64,000 bases of DNA from positions 1,125,043 to 1,189,042 of the forward strand of contig CM074812.1 in the NCBI GenBank assembly GCA_037447605.1, given 5' to 3'. The DNA comes from Zygnema circumcarinatum. Lineage: Eukaryota; Streptophyta; Zygnematophyceae; Zygnematales; Zygnemataceae. The notes beneath the pieces are model-generated. The model saw nothing but the letters and a program-made list of their open reading frames with translations, had not been told where the DNA came from and did no database searches. Of the stretch, positions 49,917 through 61,698 are shown piece after piece. Every line of letters starts with the position of its first letter. The first letter of the stretch is position 1. Position numbers and translations under genes: made by a program.

Positions 49917-50896
49917 GGAGCTCCATCTCCATCTCCGCTGCTCGCCGTAAAGGGCGGGGCTGCTCTGACTGCGCCTCCTGGCAGAGAGGCGGAATGACTT
50001 GTACAGTGCAAAATTTGGACACGCAGACAGGGCACAAACATTCATTGTATCTTTCACGTCTAAATTTTTTTTCACCTCTCGGCTCAACCTTGCCGTGGTT
50101 GATGTGTCTCCAGAAACTCACACTCTTCGCATTATACGTGATGGTCTCCTTGTTGTCTCCTTGGAGCCGTGATGCCCTTCATGGTATCATCACATGAATG
50201 GTCTTCCTACAGCGGACTTTCGCACATGTGCTAATGTCAGTCACTGAATCGACTATGTGTATGTTGGGTTCTCAGTTCCAAGGGCTTTCAAGCTTTAACT
50301 TTCGTGTTTTGAAGCATGAATGTTCTTACAGCGGTCTTAAATTGGCAAAGAAGCGGTCTACTGAAAAAAGCTAATCTTTGGTCTTCACTTCATAAGGTAT
50401 CCTCTGTGAAGGAAAAGAAAATTTGGCAGTTGTCCTACGCATGGCGATGCCATGAAAGGTACACGGACCAAAAGCAACACTGGGAACCACGAGGGACCCA
50501 CCGCTCTCAAAGGACCCCTCGGGACAATAGAAAACTGCAAATGTTTTGTGGGCCAACATGGGCTCTTCATGCCCATTGTGGGCGCCTCTGCGCACGTGGA
50601 GGCCCATTGTGACACGTGGCGATCCCCCATTGGCCGAGCTTTCCCAAGTAAGCAGCATGGATCCGCGACGACCTCCCATTGGCCGAGCCACTCCCCAAGG
50701 ACGAGCATGGGCACGTGGCGCGCCCCTATTGGTCGATCCGCCCCCACATTCCCGGGCGACGGTCCCTCCCCGCCAACGGCCAAAGCAGTGCTCGCAAGTG
50801 CGGGGGCGCTAGGTCCGGCGGCAGTTGTAGGCCCTGCCAAACGCTGGGGAGGAGGAGCAGGAGTAGAAGCAGGAGCAGGAGCACGAGCAGGCAGCC
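49917..50896 (+). promoter_or_regulatory. eIF4G 3' flank and promoter of the orphan GT92 first exon (duplication copy A)
   Basis: Nearly the same sequence recurs at 53730-54721. The first half is the eIF4G 3' region. The second half has G-box plus ATTGG pairs: CACGTGGCGATC then CCCATTGGCCGAG at about 50612-50640, CCCATTGGCCGAG again at about 50680, and CACGTGGCGCGCC then CTATTGG at about 50711-50733. It ends in GCAGGAGCAGGAG repeats before the ATG. Confidence 0.6.
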
Positions 50897-51091
50897 ATGG
50901 CGGGCGAGGGCGAGGGCGAGGGCAGGGGCAGGGGCAGGGGCGAGGGCAGGGGCGGGGGCGAGGGCAGGGGGAGGGGCGGGCTCAGGGTGGCTCTCATGGT
51001 GGCGGCCTTTCTGATGGCGTGCTGCGAGGCCGCGAGGATGATGCTGCGGGCGGCGGAGCGGAGACTGGATCAGTTGGAGGAACTTATAGTG
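50897..51091 (+). pseudogene. Orphan duplicate of the GT92 first exon
   Basis: An open stretch begins [15 protein letters not shown] and continues GGLRVALMVAAFLMACC, clearly paralogous to the functional first exon at 54722 (MAGKGEGEARGRGG, LRVALTAAAFLMACC). The similarity breaks down shortly after the ERR/ERS point, and what follows is eIF4G intron sequence, not the rest of a GT92 gene. It is therefore a signal-anchor exon cut off from its gene by a tandem duplication breakpoint at about 51.09-51.14 kb. It could still be transcribed, since its promoter was copied too. Confidence 0.7.
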
Positions 51092-51137
51092 CGCGTGCGT
51101 GCTTTTGCATGCTCTGTTGTAGCTTCCTGCTTGACCA

Positions 51138-53729
51138 TTTCAGTTATGTCTGATATTGATTTGTCTGGCGATTATCTCTCCAACGAAACGATATACCCTT
51201 GCTGCTCTGCCACTGAGAGTCACTGTGAGTCACAAAGTCAATTGAGATTAATGCAAATTTTCTTTTCGCCGGGGTGAGGCGAATCGAGAGAACTGTTGAA
51301 TTGACTTAGGTGTTTAGTTTCAACCGTTGGAATGGCCACGATTAAAAAGTTATAGTTTTGACTCAACAGAAAGCGTCTTTCCGTTACCTCTCCCTAGGAT
51401 TCCTTCATCGAGTTTTCTTTAGCAACGTATTGCATTCTATGCATTCAACCGAGTGATCTCTGCATATAGCACGTAAATGCATGATGGGGTCATGAGCATG
51501 AGTATCCTGCAAGCCCTTTCGACAATGTCCAGTCATCAATTTCTTATGTGTTCTACAATCAAAGATGATATTCAGGTTTACTCAGGAAGGTACCAAGTGA
51601 CTTTGAACGTATGTTCATTGTGGAGTGGGATCATCATGGCTGAAACTCATTGGGACTGTGTTTAGCAGTAACACAGACATCTGCCCTAGAGATTTTCGTT
51701 TTTAATGGCTGCTACAGATCACGGAGTTATCCTAAGTGGTGCCATGCGTTACAAAACTGTGCACTTCCTTGTGATTTTAGCGACTGCTGCAGGTGGCATC
51801 AGGAGTTGCCGACACAACGATAAGCCAGCAACCTAGTGAGCAACGTCCGCCATCTAGTGAACCTATCTCAGAAGCAACAGGCCCATCTGCGGCCGCACCG
51901 GTTCCGAAGCCTCATATCGGTCCTCAACTCCCAACTCAAGCTTTGGCTCCACCTCCACTTCCACCTCCAAACCATTCAAAACCTGAAACCGATGCATTGC
52001 AGCAGCAGCAGCAGCATCATGTCCGCACTGCTCAGCAAATGCAGGCACATGAGCATGCTTCCTCACAAAGAGGGCAGCAGACTCCTCAGCAGGGGCATGC
52101 TCAAGCATATGGTCCTAGCCATAGTGCTCAATCCCATCACCCACCAAAAGGAAAAGGAAAAGGAAGGAAAAGAAAAGAAAAAATAAAAGGAAAAGAAAAA
52201 GAAAGGAAGAGTGTGAGCCACAGCAGTGGCCCAATGAGAAATAGCGGTTTGCAGGGACAGGGCCACGGAGGGTCTAGTCATAGCGTGAGAACTGGCAAGT
52301 GGCAGAAAGCTCCCCTGCAGAGAGCCCCCCCGCCTTCTGCACGCGTCCCTTTGCCAGCCATGCACAAGTCGGCAAATCGATATGAGGTTGGGAAGGTGTC
52401 GGATGAGGATCAAAAGAAGCAACGGTCGATCAGAGGAATTTTGAATAAACTTACGCCAGAAAACTTTGAGAAGCTGTCTGAACAGGTACGTTTTTGTCCT
52501 CCCTCGACTGGCGAAGCAATAGTGACATCAGCAAATTACTGAGACATGTCGAGTTAGTGGAAGCATGTCAAATTCTTGAATCGTGTGGCTTTCATATAGT
52601 GCAGTCTCCATTGCCTCTTGTTGACCCTTTGAAATTGTACTGCTTTGGGCAGGTTAAGGAGGTTGGCATCGACTCCCAGGAAACTTTAATTGGTGTCACC
52701 TTCCAGATTTTTGAAAGAGCGCTTTTGGAGCCCACTTTCTGTGAGATGTTTGCTCAATTTTGTAAAGCCCTGTCGGAAGAGATGCCCAGTTTTGAGAATA
52801 CAAACGAGGAGGGTGTAGTTGAGCAGGTTACATTCAAACGAATTCTTCTGAATAAGTGTCAAGAAGAGTTTGAGCGGAACATCAGTGAAGAGGCAGCAGC
52901 TATGAAGCAACAAGAAGGGGAGGAGGAGGTCACCGAGCAGCAGTTGGCAGCGAGACGGCTTAAGGCGCGGCGGAGGATGCTTGGGAATATTCGATTCGTT
53001 GGAGAGCTTTTTAAGAAGGGCATGCTGTCGGAGCGCATCATGCACGAGTGTGTGTTGAGACTGCTTGGGGATGTGGAGGTAAGCAGGTGTCTCCCAGTAT
53101 GTAACAGAAAAGAAAGTGAGGTAGAGAAGGGACAGGAGATGGGTTGCGGACATCCTCTGCCAGTAGTGAAATTCTAGGGAATCTTGTCTGCTACATTACG
53201 AGCTATCGACATTTCGTCAGTGAAGTGACCCATTTGTGGGAAGTTGGGGGCTTTCAGACTCCGGATGAGGAAGATGTGGCGGCGTTGTGCAAACTCATGA
53301 CCACCATCGGAAGCATGCTGGACCATCCCATGGCAAAGCAGCACGTTGATGCGTATATGATCTTCATTGAATCGCTTTCAGTTCATCAAAAACTGCCGAG
53401 TTGGATCAGGTTTGCTTTGAAGGATCTCCTCGACTTGAGAAGGAATCGATGGCAGGCAAGGCGAAAGATTGAAGGCCCCAAAAAGATCGAAGATGTTCAT
53501 AGGGATGCAGTGCGGGAGAGACACGATGCCGTTGCTAATGCAGGCAGGCAGCTGATGAACAGGTCCTCCTCTCGTGGTGGAAGAAGGAAAAGGTGACCTC
53601 CTTCCCCCCCTATTGTATATGTTTCCCTGCCTGCCTGTCTGCCTTTTGCAGGCCTGGCACGACCTGCACAAGTGGTACAGATGGCTGGAGGAGGAGATGG
53701 AGAAGGAGGAGGAGGAGGAGGAGGAGTGA
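51138..53729 (+). pseudogene. Partial, internally deleted tandem copy of eIF4G
   Basis: Starts in sequence from eIF4G intron 4 (51138-51200 resembles ~37195-37280) and jumps to intron 6 (51220-51780 resembles ~37890-38440 plus 38925-38956). The copy of exon 7 (51793-52485) keeps the first ~155 codons, gains a Lys/Gly-rich insert at about 52147-52203 and then skips ~4.6 kb to the last part of exon 7. Exon 8 is copied at 52653-53078 and exon 9 in part at 53258-53596, followed by the final W2 exon at 53652-53729. Exons 1-6 and the eIF4E site, MA3 and most of W2 are missing. The three internal exons remain open and keep splice sites, so a truncated product is possible; exon 9' runs into a stop (GGRRKR then TGA). 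Confidence 0.8.
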
Positions 53730-54721
53730 GGAGCTCCATCTCCATCTCCGCTGCTCGCCGTAAAGGGCGGGGCTGCTCTGACTGCGCCTCCTGGCAGAGA
53801 GGCGGAATGACTTGTACAGTGCAAAATTTGGACACGCAGACAGGGCACAAACATTCATTGTATCTTTCACGTCTAAATTTTTTTTCACCTCTCGGCTCAA
53901 CCTTGCCGTGGTTGATGTGTCTCCAGAAACTCACACTCTTCCCATTAAACGTGATGGACGCCCTTTTGTTTCCTTGGAGCCGTGGGCCATGGTATCATCA
54001 CATGAATGGTTGAACCACCGCGGACATGCGCACATGTGCTAATGTTAGTTACTGCATTGTCTTGTGTTCTCGGTTCCAAGGGCTTCCAAGCTTTCATCTT
54101 CGTGTTTTGAAATATGAATGTGCTTACAGCGGTCTTGAATTGGCAAAGAAGCGGTCTACTGAAAAAGGCTAATCTTTGGTCTTCACCTCATAAGGTATCC
54201 TCTGTGAAGGAAAAGAAAACTTGGCAGTGGTCTCACGCATGAAAGGTACACGGACCAACAGCAACACGGGGAACCACGAGGCACCCACCGCTCTCAAAGG
54301 TCCCCTCGGGACAACGTTAAAGTGTCAAAGGTTTTGTGGGCCAGCATGGGCTCTTCATGCCCATTGTAGAGCCGCTGTGCACGTGGCGAGTCGTCAGTGG
54401 CTGATTCAACGGCCGAGGAGGATCCTGCATACGTGGCGAGTCCCCAATGGTTGAGCTACTCTTGAAAAAGCATTGGCACGTGGCGACCCCCTATTGGCGG
54501 AACCAGCTCCTGAGTAAGGTGCATGGACACGTGGCGAGTCCATTGGCCGAGCCGCCCCCGCATTCCGCCGTGGCCCCGGGCGACGGTCCCTCCCCGCCAA
54601 CGGCCAAAGCAGCGTTCGCACGTGCGGGGGGGCCTGCTCCGGCGGCAGTTGAAGGCCCAGCCAACGGCCGGGGGAGCAGGAGCAGGAGCAGGAGCAGGAG
54701 CAAGAGCAGGAGCAGGCAGCC
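53730..54721 (+). promoter_or_regulatory. GT92 promoter with repeated G-box/CCAAT pairs (duplication copy B)
   Basis: Similar to 49917-50896. In about 190 bp it has four elements at about 54379, 54431, 54477 and 54530, each ACGTGGCGA followed within roughly 5-20 bp by an ATTGG/CCAAT-like word (clearest in CACGTGGCGACCCCCTATTGG and CACGTGGCGAGTCCATTGG). GCAGGAGCAGGAG repeats at about 54675-54718 lead to the ATG. Confidence 0.6.
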
Positions 54722-57700
54722 ATGGCGGGCAAGGGCGAGGGCGAGGCCAGGGGCAGGGGCGGGCTCAGGGTGGCTCTCACGGCGGCGGCCTTTCTGATGG
54801 CGTGCTGCGTGGCCGACGTGGAGGCCGCGAGGAGGATGCTGCGGGCGGTGGAGCGGAGCGGGGAGGAGGGGGAGAGTGGCACGTGGGACCATCAGGTTGG
54901 TCCTTCTTGCAAGTAATAGCTCGAATTTTGGCACGTGGCGGGGAATGCGTAGGGAGTCAGGGTTTCAGGTCAAGTGAGCATAGCGCATTTCTGAATGGCA
55001 AGATGTGAATTAGAGAATGTTTATTTTGTATTAAATGATGGATTAAATAACGATAAATATTACAGCCCTTGTTTAGTTTGAGGAGAAATTTACGGTGTTA
55101 CTTATTTAAAGGATCATTAGGAAAAGTGCAATCTTTTTCTTTGCAAGGATAGTTTGGAAAAGGGTCGATTTGAAGTACCTTCACAGCAAGGAAAGGCCAA
55201 GAATATAAAAAGACTAAAGTAGGATAAGATACGGCAAGTAAAGGTACTCTTTAAAAAATTATTAGCGTAGTGATTGGATTGACCTTGATTCTTCCACCAA
55301 AGAAAAATTATAATACTAAGAATGTTCCTGCTCGATTAAGCCACTACTGTTCACAGATTCAGCTATTTACTCCCCCGGTCATACCTCTTTATTGTTGGTC
55401 CATTTCGCTTTCTTCATCTTTCTCTCTCTCTCTCCCCCTCTTCCATGAAAGGTAGGAACCAAATGGGTGAACTGGTGAGTGTCACGGCTACTCCTACTGC
55501 ATTTTTCTTGTTTTCTGCAACTTGAAAACTTGAGGCTGGATAGCGTCAGTCCTAAGTGCGGCGCAAGGTAGCGTTGAGTTTGCTAAGGAAATTCTCGTAA
55601 CGGGTGTTTTGAATGATGCAAGACTTATAGGTGCTGTAATCAACTTCTGGCAGTCTCCAGACCCTTCCTTCACCCTCTCTTCCGCCCTTTGTTTTTTCTT
55701 TCTCTCTCGACCTCTCGATCTCTCTTGTTAACATAGGCGACCCTTTCAAGTCCTCCATTTTGAGGCTTCTGATTTGCTATATGGCTGTGGATGTTACCTG
55801 CAATCTGTAGAGCAGCCATACAAGGGACGGAGGAGTCAATGGCTGCCTGCCAGGTGGCGCTCTCTCGACACACCGGATGCTAATGTTCGTCTATGCTCGG
55901 CGGCTCCCAATGTCTCTCCCTTTGTAGTGGGAGACTACCTCACGGAGGAGGGCCAGGGCAGACTGTCAGGTGAGTCTTCCAAGTAATAGTTTGGACACTC
56001 CAAGATCTCCCTGGGGATAGGGGGATCATTCAGAAGGTCATCCGGAATATGCACCAATTTATGCCTGAATGGTGCTTTCCCTTGTTTTCCTGAAAGGTAT
56101 CTCAATGTCATTTCTGAATAGGCACCGTACCTCTACACGTATTTTAACTACCATATTGTACTCCTCTTCGGAATATTTGCTGGCTAGCTCTGTTCAAGCG
56201 TGGGAGGTTATGGGCTCAGCCTCATGAGTGTACCTTCCAAGTTCGTGGAAGTATGCTATGTATAGTTAACTCTTGCACTGTGCTGTTGTCTTTCTGTGAC
56301 ATTTGGGGGCTGAACTTCAGATGCAGCCGGTCATTCTGAGGCAGTCTTCGTCGTGCACGTTTGCAGTGTTCGATGCGGAGGTGCTGAGTTCTACAGAGGG
56401 ACCTTATCTCAACTTTCTCGCATTCCTGGAGTCTGCAAGAAGCATCAACTACTCGCAGTGGGAGGTATTTCCTCCCTCTCCAACCTCCCTCCCTTCCGTC
56501 CTCCCTCCTACAGTACTTCCTCCCTCTTTGCCTCGCCCTCTACCTTTCTCCGCCTTTCCCTCCTCTGTACGTGCCTCGCCCTCTGCCCACCACCTCCTCT
56601 GCCTTGCTTCTGCCTGCTTTCCTTTCTGCCACATTCTGTGCCTGCATCCCCTCCACCTGCCTCCGTCTCTGCCTCCTACCCTTTCTGTCTGCCCCGTTAC
56701 CTCCCTTCCTCGCTGCCTGCACCTTTCTCTACCTCCCTCTGTACCTGCCTCCGTCTCCGCCCCTCGTTTTCTCGGTTGTGTCCAAATTGAGAGAGAGGGG
56801 GGGGAGTATGCAGCATTGGGGCCCTGCAGTCGTGGACGAGGAGTTGGCCCTCAGCCTGCGATTGCGCTGCCGCTTCTACCGAGGTACGAAAAAATCCAAC
56901 CAACTCTCCAACGTTGGAAAAACTCTGTGTACAAATTCTTGAAAACTTCGTCATAAGCCATCAAATCATGAAGCGTCGGTTTTTAAAGGCTGCCATGGTC
57001 ATGGATGCATGCGGGGCAGGTGTGCATCCGGACGTGAAGGCATGGGAAGCTCCCTTGTATGAGGTGGAGCTGCGTGTGGGAACGTTGCTGAATCACTACC
57101 TCTACCTGCATTGTCCCCTTCCCACAGCCCTAAAAGTGGAGCCCCACTCCCTTCTCACAGCACCACACTTTCAGGTGCATATCACCCCTCACTCGCCTCT
57201 CGAACTTCACAGGGCCATTGAAGAGCTGGGACGTTCAAGTTTGCTGGAGAAAGCTGGAGGATGTGACTCGTTTTCGTGATAAATCAGCAATATTGTAAAG
57301 AAGGGAAGGGAAGAAGCCGACTTATATTGGTAATGACTTAAAGGAAAACAGACACATAATGTGTGGGAGAGCCTCTCGGCTGACATCCTGCAGTAGGACG
57401 AATAGTTCAGGGCAATAGCTCATCAATCAAACACTGAAGAATGGGGTGCTCGATGGGATCATCAAGCTGCTCTACCTTTTCAAAAGAACACGATCTATAA
57501 CACTGCAAGTTCGACGGCCAAGTATCAAAAAATACACTCATCAGTTTCAGATAGCCGAAGTCTTCTTATTGATGTGATGTGCCTGTTTTTTTCTTTTTTC
57601 AATCATAACCGTAATAGTAGACTGTGAAACTTGAGACCAAGCTCTGTTGACTTTTTGACTGTCTGTTTAACTTGGGGACCATCAAACCACAGGTTCAGCT

Positions 57701-60403
57701 TGTCCTCTCCGACGGTGCACCGGGAATTCTGCACATGGAACCGTTACCTCTCTGCCGTTACGACGGAAATCTTGACTCCATTCCGCAGTCCGAAAGAAGC
57801 CTGCCACCTTACACGCCTCTTCAGTATTCCGCTGAACCGAGCGATACGGAAAACATGGAACCCACCCGCAGCTTGGAAGCTGCCCCAGAATCGAATTCAT
57901 CTGTCTCTATATGCGTGCGGCCGTTTCATCAACATCCTCTTTTTGTGGCCAAGTACGTAAGAGCATGTATGCCCGGGACAGCCTTAGAGCCGTTGAACTT
58001 TACTTCCGTTATGTTCAAGCATGTAGGGAGTCTCTTATACAGGTTATGATCTGTTGATTCTTTCCATTTTTCTGATGCGAACTGAGTCCCATTCGTCGTG
58101 GGTTGCGTGGGTTTCACGCATTTTGATCTCGTCAATCTTCTATGGTTCTTCTTTCCTTCTTTCCTTTTTCCTTCTTCTTTGAAACGACGAGTCAGGTTCT
58201 ACTTTTTCCAACCTTGAAAGCGGATTTGAAGTGATCATGTTGTGCAGGGGCTCAACTCACAGCGGGCTGCGGCTTTTGGAATTTGTGAACCACCATCTGC
58301 TGCTAGGCGCGCAACGCATATACTTCTACGACCGCTTTGGAACAGAAATGGAGCCGCTGCTCCATGTCAGTTCACTTCCCAGCTTTACGGAAAACTGAGA
58401 CAAGGAACCATGCTTTGTTCTCAAATTTGGAAGTACAAAAGCAAGATTCGTCCAATGCCATATAATTCACTCGCATTCACGTGAACTGAAATTACTGAAT
58501 ATTGAGTAGAAAAGTTTGAATACTTTAATGTGTACACCGCTCTTTCTGAAGTAGCAAATGTGGTGGCACGTGGCAGGCTCACATTGAACGAGGTCTGGTA
58601 GTGCATCTTCCCTTCCCACAGTGGTCGGAGGTTTTCTACCGGAGAGAGAGCTTCTTCGGAAAAGCGAAGTATCCCTACGAGTAAGCGAAAGGCAGTACTA
58701 CAAGTTTTTAATATTGGAGTTATTTTTGGAGACAATGGCAGTCGACGCTTCAGAGGCTAACTGTCTCTGGCTATCTCGGTCATCTCCTCTTTATTTCTCT
58801 CTTTTTCTGTGTCTCCCTCTCTCTGTTTCTCGCTTCTCCATCTCTGATGGTTTGATTTTACCGGAGAGGGCGCAGCTTTCCGCAAATGTATGATCAAGTG
58901 ATCAACATTCAGATGTGTCTCATGGAGGTATATCGTTCTCCCCCCACGCCCATACATGCATGCATGCGCATGGCTTGCTCTCGCAGAGGAAGTGTGAGAG
59001 TGGGGAAAGGAAGAGAGACACAGAAGTGGGGTTGCCAGTGATAGTATTCTTGAATAGACCCTCAAACTTGACCAAGTTTGAAGGTGGGAGCGAGCCTTGC
59101 AGGGCCGCAGAAATAAAGACCGGTGGATATTCATCATCGACACCGACGAATTCTTGCGGGTACGGCACAGTAGGCCAATATCTCGAGTGGTTTCAAGTGT
59201 GATCTTCCTTAACAAAACAAGCATGAAGCCGGCGAACTTCAAAACAATAGAGAGAACTAACATCTACACGACTAAACAGATAGCTAAAAAGTGCTTTTTT
59301 TTTTTGTAAGAAATAGAATGTGAACCTTGAACGGATAGATTTCATGCAAAAGAGTGGGTCCAATGTGGCGCAGTATCCGGAGAAAGTGGCAGGAAACCTT
59401 CCCCATGTGATGCAAAAGTATGAGGAAAGCTTCTCCCGCTCCCACCATGGCTCATCCCTCCACATGCTCCGCATTCGCCGCTTCAACTTCTTCGGAGACA
59501 ACAACGGAACAAAGGGAGGGCTCGTCCTGCAAAGGAGCATCACACGCTGCGAAGGACCGACAGTGGTACGGACACGGCCCGGCTCGCCCTCTTGTAGGGA
59601 GGGCACTTACTGTACCGGAGAGAGGACTTTTTTCTGGGTTTTTTCTTTGGAGGAGCAGAGAGGGAGGATGGGAAAGGGAGGGGGAGGTTCAGAGAGAGGG
59701 TAGGGGGATGGCGGAGTGAGGAGAAGGGGGGGAAACAGAGAGAGTGGAAGAAAGGGAGGGGGAGTTGTAGGGAATGAAGGGGGAGGAGAAGAGAGAGAGG
59801 AGGGAGAGGGACAGAGAGAGAAGGAGGAGGAGCAGAGAGAAACAAAGGGTAGCGGAGGAGAGCTTGTTTTGAGGAGGGTGTGTTGGGGGATTTAGGTGAG
59901 CAGAAGAGGAGGAGCCTCTAGTTGAGGATTTCCCTTTTTTTGAACTAGGAGAATACTTTATTAACGCCATGCATGCATGCATGCATGCATGTGTTGTGGC
60001 AGCATGTTGTGGGTCCGGGAGACTTCTTCTTCAAAGACAAGGTGGCCGTACGGCCGGCTCACATGCAGGGAGTGCGCCTTCTCGTGCACGGCGCAGAGTA
60101 CGGCTCCCTCTGTGCTCTCCTTGTTGGGTTTCTTGAGAGATGTAGAGAGTTAGGGTTGGTTATTAGGCACCTTTAGAGTTTTCTGGAATTCAGAGGGGTC
60201 TTTGGAAAAGTGTGTGCAGAAACATGAGCAGCTCGCGCAGCATGGACGGCAACAGCGCGATTTTGCGCATTCAGCACTACGTCTCCTCCTCTCCGGAACA
60301 GTTTTTTGGAAGAGGGGGAGAGGGCTGCAACAAGGTCAGAAAAAGGGATCACTCACCACCTGACACGTGGCAGCAAGGAGTCCCTTCTTTGCTCGCTTGC
60401 TAA
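54722..60403 (+). CDS. Glycosyltransferase family 92 (DUF23)-like type II membrane protein
   Basis: Thirteen exons with consistent phases, 54722-54875, 55811-55969, 56321-56464, 56830-56883, 57020-57174, 57693-57952, 58248-58365, 58577-58623, 58876-58927, 59103-59159, 59374-59565, 60003-60127 and 60220-60403, give 566 aa. A basic N-terminus and hydrophobic LRVALTAAAFLMACC indicate a signal anchor in the Golgi. Family signatures come in order: HCPLPTALKV, LEFVNHHLLLGAQRIYFYDR, MYDQVINIQMCLME, DRWIFIIDTDEFL (the DxD, metal/sugar-nucleotide site), SLHMLRIRRFNFFG and the late ILRIQHYVSSSPEQFF. GT92 enzymes include galactosyltransferases acting on cell-wall galactan in plants and N-glycans in nematodes; acceptor here unknown. 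The exon 1 and exon 8 donors, and the extreme C-terminus (a possible unused donor at AAG|GTCAG), are the least certain. Confidence 0.82.
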
Positions 60404-60811
60404 CTCCGTCCATCTCTTGTGCAAGTCTCCAGATAGACTCACCTTTCAAACCCTGAAAGTCCTACAATCCCCCATCCCCAAATCTTTTATTGCTCCGCTA
60501 CCCACTAAACAAGGAACTAAAGCCATTTCCCGTCCCCTCTTGTAGCGGCGCGAGCCACTTTTTTTCTTAGTAGTTTGCTTTACCAAGAGCTAAGCTTAAA
60601 GAAGAAATGCGTGTGCTGTTTTGTATTGCGTTCTGTGTGCGAGAGAGAGAGAGAGAGCAGGAGGAGAGGCCCTGGGAGGCGAGTCCGGAGGTGGCCTCGG
60701 ACCGCTCCCTCCTCTGGGCGGCCTCCCTCCTCCAAACCTGCACACGTGCGGCCGCCTGCGCCGCCCTCAGGGAGGGGACCTGCGGGCGGCTCTGCCCCAG
60801 GGGGGACCGCC
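60404..60811. other. Intergenic region, no gene seen
   Basis: Contains the probable GT92 3' UTR and a GA run at about 60642-60660. Short open frames here have no family features. Confidence 0.55.
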
Positions 60812-61026
60812 AGACACGTGGCGACCTCAGAGTCTGACACGTGGCACTCTCACAATACGACACGTGGCACACATGGGAGGGACGCGCGAGCAACTGACAC
60901 GTGGCATACACGGGAGGGCCGCATGAACGACTGACACGCGGCATCTCTTAGAAACTGACACGTGGCACGCGCGGGAGGGTCGCACGAGCAGCCGACACGT
61001 GGCATTCCGGGCCCTTCCTGGCACGT
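60812..61026. promoter_or_regulatory. Tandem array of GACACGTGGC G-boxes
   Basis: Six ACACGTGGC elements start at about 60814, 60836, 60860, 60897, 60957 and 60994. An ACACGCGGC variant lies at about 60934 and a terminal CACGTGC at about 61022. Several are separated by related GGGAGGG-containing linkers (ACACGGGAGGGCCGCATGA, GCGCGGGAGGGTCGCACGA), so part of the array is a degenerate ~35-60-bp repeat. CACGTGGC is a plant ABRE/G-box bound by bZIP factors. Which gene it serves is unclear. Confidence 0.65.
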
Positions 61027-61099
61027 GCAGACTTCTGGGAAAAGGGGTTGCTTTTTAAAGCATCAGCTGATTCGGCAAGCGACCTGCGCTTCTCGCAGG

Positions 61100-61310
61100 C
61101 GTAGCATTGCACGATTGCTCTCTCCCCCTCTCTCTCCCTCTCTCTCTCGCTGCCCTCCCCTCTCTTTCATTCTCTCCCCCTCAGCCGCCTCTCTGCCCCC
61201 CTCTCTCTTTCTCACTGTCTACCCTTCTCTCTCTCTCCCTCTCTGCCTCCCCACCCCCTATCTCTTGCCCCCCCCTCTCTCTCTCTCGCTCTCTCTCTGC
61301 GCATGTCGCG
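61100..61310. repeat. CT-rich low-complexity stretch
   Basis: CTCTCTCCCTC repeats with no exact period and no supported gene. Confidence 0.7.
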
Positions 61311-61437
61311 CAGCTAGGGCTGGCTGTGTCTGTGGAGGCATTGATAGCCTGAAGAAGGCGAGGGGGCGTGTCCTCTCCGCCCGCAGCCTGTCGGGGGTCA
61401 GAACTTTTGGGGGGGGCTGGCAGGCAGGCAGGGCGCT

Positions 61438-61521
61438 TGGTCAGTTCAGTTCAGTTCAGATTTGTTCAGTTTAGTTCAGTTCAGTTCATTCCAGTTCAGT
61501 TTAGTTCATTTTAGTTCAGTA
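61438..61521. repeat. TTCAG pentanucleotide repeat
   Basis: Tandem and slightly degenerate GTTCA/TTCAG units with TTTAG variants over about 80 bp. Confidence 0.8.
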
Positions 61522-61688
61522 AGGTCAGGACCGACCGGCAATGCTGTTATTGAAATGTGCTCAATTTTTTAATGGCTGCGCAAGCGAGGCCATGGCTGCA
61601 TCCATGGACATGGTGCGGCCAAATGTGAACCAAGTGATTCGCTCCCTTTCCCTCTCCCTCTCCCTCTCCCCCTCCCTCTCCCTCTCCC

Positions 61689-61698
61689 NNNNNNNNNN
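61689..61698. other. Assembly gap (10 N) in a CCCTCT repeat
   Basis: The gap lies inside a CCCTCT/CCTCTC hexanucleotide-like run at about 61645-61720. The repeat length is not reliable. Confidence 0.95.

Noticed and set aside
56353-56956. Ser/Pro/Leu-rich frames in the GT92 region
   Set aside because: Exons are limited to 56321-56464 and 56830-56883, and the CT-rich sequence between them is intron. The alternative frame through 56321-56464 does not join to exon 4 in phase.
1-60000. Idea that introns always carry pyrimidine microsatellites in transcript sense
   Set aside because: Several APC1 introns fit, but APC1 intron 2 and the GT92 intron at 59.6-59.9 kb are purine-rich in sense, so there is no consistent strand rule.
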